Part shown: positions 55,513 through 64,000 of the stretch, in pieces
How positions within the stretch are numbered: the first letter of the stretch is position 1
Layout: each line of letters begins with the position of its first letter
NCBI GenBank assembly: GCA_964016875.1
Contig: OZ024733.1
Coordinates: 25,711,324 to 25,775,323, forward strand
Length of the DNA stretch: 64,000 nucleotides
Direction of reading: 5' to 3'
Origin: Fallopia convolvulus
Lineage: Eukaryota; Streptophyta; Magnoliopsida; Caryophyllales; Polygonaceae
Program-made: the position numbers and the translations under genes
Notes under the pieces: model-generated
The model's input: the letters and a program-made list of their open reading frames with translations, nothing else
What the model was told of the DNA's origin: nothing
Database searches by the model: none

Positions 55513-57205
55513 TAGTGTACTCCACTTCAGCAGAATCTTTGGGCCAAGATAGGAACACCCCTGGCTTCAAGCTGAGGGGGAGTGCCATGAAAGGCCTGGG
55601 TAGGATCACCAACCAGAAACCCGGAAAGCAAAATACCGCAGTCGACACCCAAACCAAGCAACCTACCACAACACTAGGAACTCCAACAAAAACACAGAAA
55701 AAGGCACACACAACAAGACATACTAACAAAACAAACAAAACACCAGAACCAAACCGGCAAACAAAACAAAGCATAGTAGAACTGTACACTCTAACCACGT
55801 GTGACCGTCTGTCCCGGTGATTAGCTATCTGCCACCTTGATCTTCTCCCTCCATTTGTCCCTACATACTGCTAGCTCTGCTGAAATCTCCAACTGATCGA
55901 TATCAGGCTTTATGTTGTCCCTCCAGCATTTCTTTGGTCGTCCCCTCCCTCTGCGGAAGTCTCCAAGGTCCAAGTTCTCACACCTACGGACTGGCTCCCT
56001 TGTACCCCGCCGCAGCACATGTCCTAACCACCGGAGTCTTGATTCTCTCAACTTATCGCCTATACTGGCAACCTCTACCTTGTTCCTGATCTCCTCATTT
56101 CTGATCATGTCCCATAGAATATGCTTGCACATCCATCTCAGCATCCTCATTTCAGCTACCATCACTCTCTGCTCTTGTGCCCTCATGGTTGGCCAACACT
56201 CTGCCCCATACAAAATGGCAGGCTTGATAACTATCGAATAGAACTTACCCTTGAGCTTTAATGGTACCTTCTTATCGCAAAGAACCCCTGATGTCGCCCT
56301 CCACTTTTGCCAGCCTCTCTGAATCCAATGCGTAATATCCTCATTGATGCCTCCATCACTCTGCAACACTAAACCCAGATATCTCAAACTCTCTTTCTTC
56401 GTAACGATCTCCCCCCTAAACGAACTTCGTCATTGCCATCTTCTCCTTGTCCGAACTTGAACTCCACGTATTCTGTCTTGGCTCTGCTCAGTTCGAAGCC
56501 TTTAGACTCTAGCCTCTCCCTCCACATCTCAAGTCTGCTACTAACTCCGTCCCTAGTCTCGTCTACTAGGACAATGTCGTCTGCAAACAACAAACACCAA
56601 GGAATGTCTCCCTGAATTTCCTTCGTCAGAACATCCAGCACTAGCATGAACATGAAGGGGCTCAAGGTTGAGCCCTGGTGTAGACCTGCTTCCACCTTAA
56701 AGTACTCAGTGTCTCCTCCTGGAGTGAAAACACTGGTCCTCGAACCCTCGTACATATCTCTGATAATCCGGATAAACGTGCCAGACACTTCTTTGGTTGT
56801 CAAGCTCTTCCAAAGCAACTCTCTTGGCACCCTATCATAAGCTTTCTCCAAGTCAATGAATATCTTATGTAGGTTCTTCCTTCTCTCTCTGTACGCCTCT
56901 AATAGTTTCCTCAATAGATGAATAGCCTCCATAGACGATCTCTCAGGCATGAAACCAAATTGATTCTTGAACACCTTGATTTGTCCCCTTAGCCTCAACT
57001 CGATGGTCCTTTCCCACAACTTCATCGTATGACTAAGGAGTTTAATACCCATGTAGTTGTCGCACTATTGTACATCCCCCTTGTTCTTGTACACTAGGAT
57101 CAGCCTACTAAGCCTCCACTCATCCGACATTCTGGTCGTCCTGAGAATGACATTAAAAAGCGCAGCTAACCACTCTATTCCTCTCACTCCCAGGCACTTC
57201 CAGAC
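55513..57205 (-). mobile_element. 5'-truncated RTE-clade LINE
   Basis: Non-LTR retrotransposon on the minus strand with the simple-repeat tail at its 3' end and a ~300-bp 3' UTR (55820-55513). The 5' boundary is where coding similarity starts (EVWKCLG, about 57205). 5' truncation is typical of target-primed reverse transcription. No clear target duplication was found. Confidence 0.75.
55821..57205 (-). pseudogene. RTE reverse transcriptase, C-terminal two thirds, two lesions
   Basis: The N-terminal piece reads EVWKCLGVRGIEWLAALFN...DEWRLSRLILVYKNKGDVQ, then TAG (57067-57065). The RT core then follows: NQFGFMPERSSMEAIHLLRK, IDLEKAYDRVPRELLW, GLHQGSTLSPFMFMLVLD and the catalytic FADDIVLV box. 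A one-base gain in a G6 run (56411-56416) shifts the frame. After it come LRYLGLVLQSDGGINEDI, WRATSGVLCDKKVPLKLKGKFY and RRLRWLGHVLRR-type sequence to the stop at 55821. Fixing neither lesion is implied; the endonuclease domain is absent because of 5' truncation. Family assignment to RTE is by recalled motif wording. Confidence 0.85.
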
Positions 57206-57440
57206 TTCTATCAGGATGATGAGCAAGTTGGTAATGAGCCAGTTGATGAGGCCCCAAATGCTGATAAGGAGGTAGTGGAGGGGGTGCAGTTGAGAAGGAG
57301 AAAACAATTGATAAGGATCTAGATGAGAAAGAGCCAGTTTATGCACTTGTTGTTTATAATGGGCCAATTGATGTGGGTGAGGCTCCAATTGTTGATGAAC
57401 TAGTTTTAGAGGAATGAGATAAGGAGGATGAGGGCCCATA
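57206..57440 (+). other. Acidic coding-like fragment, origin unknown
   Basis: The plus strand reads DDEQVGNEPVDEAPNADKEV and, after a frame change, DLDEKEPVYALVVYNGPIDV followed by GEAPIVDELVLEE. Such acidic tracts occur in retrotransposon polyprotein linkers, but the piece is too short to assign. The LINE appears to have inserted at its left side. Confidence 0.3.
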
Positions 57441-58090
57441 TGTTATTCCTTAAGTTGACATGTGACTCTGATTTGATTTTGAATTGTCAACTCTTGAATC
57501 AATCCGGACCATTGGATGGTTGTCTTCTTCCTGTTGTGACTCTAAAGGTCTGAGATGCCCTTTTGTCCGGCATAGACAAGATCCCTAAAAATGAGCTGAG
57601 ATGTCGCTGTCGCGCATGCGCCAGTTCCCATCCAAAGGGAACTCTCGTCTTCTCGGTTCCCTTATCTTGGTAACTCTTCCTGACTTGGAGGGATTCCTGT
57701 TCTTTTCATCAAGTTCCCATTGTGTAGGAACTCTTTTCTCTTTTAAGGTTGGTCGCTTTCTTTTCGTCGTTGCATTATCTCCCATGATGTGGGAACTTGT
57801 TAATCTGTGATGTGCTTTGCGACGCGCAACCTTTTCTCTTCTGAGGTTGGTCGTCCTCTTTTCGTTGTTTCATTAGTTCCCATGATGTGGGAACTTGTTG
57901 TTTTCTGCTTTTACGATGTGCAACCTGTTATACTAAAATACTTGACAATTGACGTTAGTTCCTATGGTGTTTTTCATTATCAAAACTGAGGTCATTGCTC
58001 CGATGTTAATGAACATGAGTTCCTAACACCGACTCAACAACCAACAAGTTTTGTAGTACTCTCCAAGATAGTACTTTGGGTGAGTTCTTA
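57441..58090 (+). repeat. LTR-like block of a copia-type element
   Basis: Starts near ATTCCTTAAGTTGACATGTG and ends around GTACTTTGGGTGAG. The same ~650-bp sequence is present inverted at 63204-63840. It contains a cluster of GTTCCCAT-N-GGGAAC inverted motifs (57622-57900) and precedes gag. The exact LTR end and primer-binding site were not identified, so the block may include some 5' untranslated sequence. Confidence 0.6.
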
Positions 58091-58099
58091 GAGAAGACC

Positions 58100-59501
58100 A
58101 CCAGATGAATGCAAGAAGGGAGTTCTACACCATCAAGATGACCATGGGAGAATCAATCGATATCTATCAATCTCGGTTTGAGTCCCTATGTTCCAAGTTG
58201 TCAGCCCTTGGCATCACTAAGGAAGAAATCTCAGACAAAATGAAGGTGCAACAACTTTTCAATGGGCTGACGGCTGATTGGGAAAATGAACGGACAATGT
58301 TCAAGGAGAATCCTGAGAATAGGAACTTGATACTTCAACAAGTGTTTGGTAAGCTCATTGGACATGAAAAAAGGAAGCAATAAGACAATCAACAAGAGAT
58401 GGAGAGTCCAGGCATAGCCTTCAAGCTAGACAAGCCCCTCAAATCCATCCAAGAGCAATACGAAGAATCTGTCGTGCTCATCACCAAAGCCTTTCGAAAA
58501 TTCTAAAGGAAAGGGAAGTTCAAAGGGAACTCCAGCTGAGAAAAGAGGAACTATGGTCCTAGCAACAAGTACCAAGAAAAGGAGAAAGATTTGGCGGATG
58601 CTACATGCTACAAGTGCTACAAAAAAGGGCACTTCACAAAGAACTGTCTAAGGAGCGAAGGCCCAACAACGGCAAGAAGAAGGCATATATAGCAACTTGG
58701 AGCGACTCTAAGGATGAAGATCCAAAGGCTTGGACATCTCTAGAAACATGTGTCATGCGCATAGGGGAGACCACTGGGGAACAACCTAGTGAGGTAATGC
58801 TTGGAACTCTTCTTAACTCTCTTTCTCATTATGAAAAACCTGAGTTGCTTAAGTTGTTAGCTAGGATGCTGAAAGACAACATTAAAATTCAGAGAAAACT
58901 TGATGAATATGAACATATGCTAGCCGAAAAACTAGAAATGGAATCTTGTTCCCAATGTACTGAGTTTGAGCAAAAATTGGAGTCCTCTCTCCAGGAAACC
59001 GCTAGCCTTAGAAGGGAACTCAGTGAAATGGAGAGCAAGAATGAGAAAAATCCTGAGTGTTCCTTTCCCATGGAAAAGCTAGCCAAAGAAAATGAGGCTC
59101 TTAGGAAAGAGATAATGGACACAGAAATTTGGTTTAGTCAAAAACTCAAGTCCAAAATCGTTGAAAAAAACCTAGGAGTCTATTCCCTTTGTGATGAGGT
59201 TAGAACCATAGAGTCCATAACCAAACCCCTAGTCACCAAAGAAACAATCCCTATAACTAAGTTTGTCCCAACCAAGAATGTGATAGGATATAGGGAAGGA
59301 TGTTCAAAAGATGAGAACTCTCCTCTCACCGAAAAAGAAAGGAATGAGTGTAGGGACCTTGAGCTTCAAAGCCAAAAGCTAAAGAATGCTCAACTAGAGG
59401 AAAGAAGTCATGTGCTTGAGAGCAGCAAGAATGGGAACAATGAGTACTTCACTGGGAACTTAAGTTATAGAATGTATCTCAAGATAGCCAAGGGAAATAG
59501 G
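58100..59501 (+). pseudogene. Ty1/copia-type gag, broken
   Basis: Gag core NARREFYTIKMTMGESIDIY, FESLCSKLSALGI and KMKVQQLFNGLTADWENERT is followed by a TAA at about 58381 and further stops. A CCHC zinc knuckle (CYKCYKKGHFTKNC, 58590-58640) comes next, then a frameshift. A long coiled-coil-rich tail runs from 58665: KKKAYIATWSDSKDED, LLARMLKDNIKIQRKLDEYE, LRRELSEMESKNEK. Long coiled-coil tails after the zinc knuckle are common in plant copia gag-pol proteins. The frame is cut at 59501 by the insertion of a 3.65-kb LTR and resumes for ~15 codons after 63156. Confidence 0.75.
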
Positions 59502-62500
59502 TGTAACACCCCCTTTTTATACAGGGATATTACCGCCAGTGACCCCTGAGATTAAACTCTCGAAGTCACCCAAGGCTTACAGTAATTACAGAACTTAACC
59601 AAAAACTTTAAAATGCGAAAGATATATATAAATATAAAAGATACGGAAGTCGAATACAATAGTTGAATAAATTTGAACGAATACAAAGTTGAAATGGGAA
59701 GGGTCACACAACTCGAAACCTCGGCCCTTAAAATTATTCTAAACCTTATTCCAAGCTAATCACCTTCACTCTAGCTGCTCCTCAAGCTTGCTTCTCATGA
59801 TCCTCGACGTAGAACTCCACTCCTGATGTGTCGCGACGAGAAATGCGATGGACACCAGCCGACCATGCAAGGAAAATAAACGGTCGGTTAGTCTTGTGAC
59901 AGACTAAGCAAATGGGGTTTTGGAAGGTGGTTCGGTTTTAGGAAGGTACGAGTTGGGATGTCGGGTACCGAATGAAAGCCGGTCCCATCCTCGTACCTCG
60001 GACCTCCTATGAAAACTATGATTTGAAGAAATGAGTGAAAACGTCACCCAAGGGTGAGTCTCGGTTTACAAATAAATATTTACTTATGTTGGGAACTTGG
60101 GTTTCACACATTTAGTCAGGTGGGTGATTAAACCCCTCGTTGATCATGTTTCCCTCTACCAACCTCACCGCATACGTGTTGTGCGAATTCAGATTGGAGC
60201 CAGAGAATTACGGAATCTGAGAGTAAGGATGACGTTCCATTTTGTACTAGGCTTCCTATCGTTTTAATTGTCGCCAACGAGCACCTATTTAATCTCTACT
60301 ATTTTTAAGGATAACATTATCGTTCCACTTGGAATTAAGCATACTTTTTATGTAAGACAGAATGTGGGTTACGGTCCCATGAAAATACTCAAAGGTTGGG
60401 TGCGCGAACCCATACTAACACGAGCTACGTGACATCACCCCTCATCGAGCGAGCGGGTATTGACCATGGTCTTACAAGTAGAGCATCAGCTCAAGAGTAA
60501 AGTTGAATGACTCGACGCGTATACAATAAAGTACGCACATACAAGCCTACACATCTAGGCACACATATCACAAGGCAACGACCCTACAATCCATCTAGCG
60601 TAACCTAAGTACGACTAGAAATAACATCATTAAATCTAGAACAATATAAATCCTAGATTCATTTATATCATACAAGAGTTCCCAACAAAGTCATACAACA
60701 ATTTAAAGCACACGAAAAGATATAACAAGATATGTAACATGCTTGATAAAACGAGTGATGCGTAAACGATTTTATATGGAAATCGAACCCAAACCACTTG
60801 CCTCGAAATTGGCGTAAACGGGTTACGAATAAATCACTCTCAATTATCAACTCAGACTTGTTCCTGTTTCAATCAACCACAAAATTTATTTTGCTAATCT
60901 GAAAAGGTTGACTTTTAAGGAACTACACAACATTTAAGTTTATAAAAATTATAAACTTGCATATTATATTAATATTGTCCTTTTTATTAATATAAGGACT
61001 ATCTCATGAAAATTGTATTTATTATTTTCATGATATGAAGTTAAACCTTAGCATACACTTAACCTAAGACTCTTTAATTTATTTTTAAAAAAATATACTC
61101 TATTTTATTTATTTATCTTTTTAAAACAACCCTTATCTTCAAACATGAAATTCCTTATAATATAGATATATATTGCAAATCATAATACACATTCTTTATT
61201 TTTAATTGTTTAACAAGAATCGTTTTTTTTTTAGACTTCACAGCAAAGATTTTTTTTTTCATAACATAACTTTTAATTTACTACAACAAATGAATTAGGC
61301 TAAGTGCTTAGGATCACCCATTATTAGCATTGTTTATTAGACTATTATACATATATTTTTATCCAACTGAAATTCTTTTTTTTTTTTAAACCAGAAAGTT
61401 TAAAACAGAACAACTAGATTAAAGCCTAGGAGTATCCATTAGTATAATTGCTTTTTAACCTATTCGTTTTTTTTCAACCAACCGATCAACCAAGATCCCA
61501 TTTTTTTTTAAAAGTGGATCTGAAAACTTATTTACTTATTTTAATTTAGTTTTTTTATTAAAACCACATATAGCCTTATTTCTACCAGTGCAATAGCACA
61601 GCAAACACGAACACAACAACCACGAGAATAGCGCTCATAGCAGCTTCGCACAACACTCAACAGTTGAAAGAGGAAGGAACCAGTAGGGCGGGGACGGTGG
61701 CTCTCGGCGGCGCTCGGCAGTGGCCTACCCTGCGCACCAGCCCGCACCACCATCGCGACCATACCTGAACGACGACGAGCGAACGACACTCTGGCGAAGA
61801 CTCGAACAGCTACTATCTTGCCCAATTCCGAACGAATTCCGACTTGAAAACCTCCGTGCTTGTCTGAATTTGTTGCAGGCTTTTGGAGCTGCAAGAAAGA
61901 TAGGATGGATTAGGAACCCGAGAGTTCGAAGAATCCGAAATCAACACGTTAGGGCTAGTGATGATTGAACACCAACCGATGAGCGAGTTGAACAATTTGA
62001 ATGGAAAGCTGAGAGTTTTCAGGAATAGAGAGAATACTGTTTCATTGATGCGGCACAAAATTACATAACGAGTATTTAAAGGAGCTAAGCTAGGTTACCC
62101 AAAAGGGCAAGACACTGAACCGGGTTCTACAATGCCTAAAGGCGAACCGGGTTGTTTAGGGAATTCAAAAACAAAACCGGGAAAAGACAGTAAACCGGCA
62201 ACAAGAGTCATAACAGAAACTGAAATTACAGGAAATTGAAAGCCGCTTGTGATTGCTCTGCAACAGAATTTGAGGATTTGAACCGAAATTGATGCGGAAT
62301 TGCTTTGATGCTCAACCCCTTTTATATCCATGATTAGGGCACCAATTAATTTCAAGAAGATAAACTCAACTTTAATCTCCTTAATTAATCCGAATTGAAT
62401 ACCCTATGAATTGATTATTCTTCCAATCCGATCGACGTGGTGACAACTAGTGTAGATAAGATCGAATTTACTTTGTCCACATCACAAAGATAAAATCGAA

Positions 62501-63151
62501 AATCTTAAGCGTCGTTCTTTGTTTGAAGTTGAAGATGAATTTGTCTCACAGCTTAATGTAAGTATAAAACCTTTCCGTTAAGGTTTTAATGACAGACTAG
62601 TACAATCGGGTCTCTTGTGTGCGTGTGGGAGACAGGTCGAGAGTTCGACCTTTGGGAGAGCAATCTCATTTTTTTTAACTCCTCTGTTCTTAATTTACTC
62701 ATTTACTAGTTACAATAATCTGTAAAGATATAATTTTTTTTTCTTTGAAAATTATAACTTCCCAAAAATAATTTATTTGATTAACTTTACCAAAAAGTAT
62801 TTATTATGAATTTTAGCAATATACTATGATATTTCTACAAAAGTCTTATTACTTATAATTATCATTTTATAATTTTAATTAATTAATAAGACACATATTA
62901 TTAATGGCTACATTTTATCATATTATAATAATTATAAAACCATAAATCTTATGGTTCATAATTAATATTTATAATATAAGGACTAAGTTTTGTAACCTTT
63001 AAATATGGTCTTAAACTTATAAACTAACTTTATAACATTCAAAATGTTATAACATTATAATTTTAAGAAATAAAATATGTAAATATTTTATTATATTAAA
63101 GGGAAATGTAGAAATACCATTTTACCCTTTATAAAAATGAGGGATATTACA
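59502..63151. mobile_element. 3.65-kb solo LTR (Ty3/gypsy, Tekay/Del-like)
   Basis: Begins TGTAACACCCCC and ends GAGGGATATTACA. It is flanked by the 5-bp duplication ATAGG (59497-59501 and 63152-63156). Removing it joins gag codons GGAAATAGG|TCTAGAGTC in frame. TG...CA ends of this wording and such length are typical of Tekay/Del chromovirus LTRs, which would place the LTR in minus orientation (TGTAATATCCC...GGTGTTACA). A TATA motif (GGATATAAAAGGGG, minus strand, ~62332-62319) fits that. No internal gag-pol is present. A secondary insertion around 61850-62450 is possible. Low-complexity AT-rich DNA fills 60900-61560 and 62690-63130. Confidence 0.75.
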
Positions 63152-63203
63152 ATAGGTCTAGAGTCTACAAACAGGAAATCATGGAAAGAAATAGGATCTA
63201 AGA

Positions 63204-64000
63204 CCTCACCCAAAGTATTATCTTGTAGAGTACTACAAAACTTGTTGGTTGTTGAGTCGGTGTTAGGAACTCACATTCATTAACATCGGAGAAACGTCCT
63301 CAGTTTTGATAATGAAAAACACCATTGGAACTAACACCAATTGTCAAGTATTTCAGCATAACAGGTTGCACGTCGTAAAAGCATAATACAACAAGTTCCC
63401 ACATCATGGGAACTAATGAAACGACGAAAAGAGGACAACCAACCTCTGAAGAGAACATGTTGCATGTCGCAAAGCACAGCACAGATGAACAAGTTCCCAC
63501 ATCATGGGAGTTAATGCAAGGACGAAAAGAAAGCGACCAACCTTAAAAGAAAAAAAAGTTCCCACACAATGGGAACTTGATGAAAAGAACAAGAATCCCT
63601 CGAAGTCGGGAAGAGTTCCCAAGATAAGGGAACCAAGAAGATGAGAGTTCCCTTTGGATGGGAACTGGCGCATCCGTGACAACGACATCTCTGCGCATTT
63701 TTAGGGATCTTGTCTATGATGGACAAAAGGGTGTCTCAGACCTTCATAGTCACAGCAAGAAGAAGACGACCATCCAACAGTCCGGATCGATTCAAGAGTT
63801 GACAATTCAAATTCAAATCAGAGTCACATGTCAACTTAAGGAATCATACTTGGAGAGCAAGGAAAAAAGGGTATTTTGGGAAAATATCTGTAATGGATAA
63901 GAGTTTCTCATCACGCCAATTTAAACCCTTCAACAGTCACCTTGCTGCTCACTTTTCACATTCATCAAATCCAAACACTAAGAGAGAAGAGCTGAAAGAG
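63204..64000 (-). repeat. Inverted copy of the copia-type LTR block, running off the window
   Basis: The reverse complement matches 57441-58090 over its whole length, including the GTTCCCAT...GGGAAC motif cluster (63400-63660). It extends further 5' (63840-64000), showing upstream LTR sequence that the plus-strand copy lacks. It starts abruptly ~50 bp after the gag remnant. Confidence 0.7.

Noticed and set aside
55046..55820. Long open frames with Cys-, Arg- or Thr-rich runs on both strands
   Set aside because: They are translations of the CGA/CAA trinucleotide tract and its flanks; composition is dictated by the repeat.
61541..62058. Overlapping frames on both strands around 61.7-62.0 kb
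   Set aside because: GC-rich part of the solo LTR; frames on opposite strands overlap and neither resembles a protein family.
62600..62665. Possible SINE or tRNA-like piece (GAGAGTTCGACCTTTGGG resembles a pol III B box)
   Set aside because: No A box at the right distance, no cloverleaf, and it lies inside the solo LTR; a chance match is likely.

Overview
The window is repeat-rich plant nuclear DNA, most likely from a eudicot. It contains several classes of plant transposable element, AT-rich spacers, spliced remnants of plant genes and no bacterial or organellar signature. The species cannot be named from the sequence. I see no intact host gene; the two recognisable host-gene pieces are a scrambled Rab GTPase fragment near the left edge and the 5' half of a HAD-family phosphatase gene near 54 kb.

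Layout. About 0-4.4 kb holds the Rab fragment, a short LTR remnant and the 3' part of an Athila-like LTR element on the minus strand. From 4.4 to 20.8 kb lies a plus-strand tandem array (left array) of eight copies, L1-L8, of a 678-bp cassette. The cassette encodes a small single-pass membrane protein that resembles the LEA_2 / NDR1-HIN1-like (NHL) family. Copies are separated by spacers rich in a 74+81 bp dimeric subrepeat, and two insertions interrupt the array. From 20.8 to 22.9 kb is degenerate DNA with a copia RNase H remnant. From 22.9 to 52.2 kb lies a second array (right array) of ten copies, R1-R10, on the minus strand. It carries the same cassette in a different, very regular ~1.7-kb backbone, with a TATA-like box and a perfect 20-bp-arm hairpin in most spacers. 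Three elements are nested in it: an 8.2-kb gag-protease-only Athila-like element (24880-33105), a 2.1-kb element (36955-39082) and a 3.4-kb hAT transposon with a nearly complete transposase (41638-45028). From 52.2 kb on, a 1.3-kb Helitron abuts the truncated HAD gene. It is followed by a 5'-truncated RTE-type LINE with a long trinucleotide tail, a copia-type LTR and gag, a 3.65-kb solo LTR nested in that gag, and an inverted copy of the same LTR at the right edge.

Main biological point. Eighteen copies or partial copies of one gene cassette sit in two arrays that face each other, so transcription from both would be convergent and complementary. Every copy that retains the site carries the same in-frame TAG at codon 147. 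Several further stops are CAG to TAG changes, the pattern expected from deamination of methylated CHG sites. The locus is therefore a candidate source of double-stranded or small RNA against a parental membrane-protein gene elsewhere in the genome. That is an inference which small-RNA and methylation data could test.
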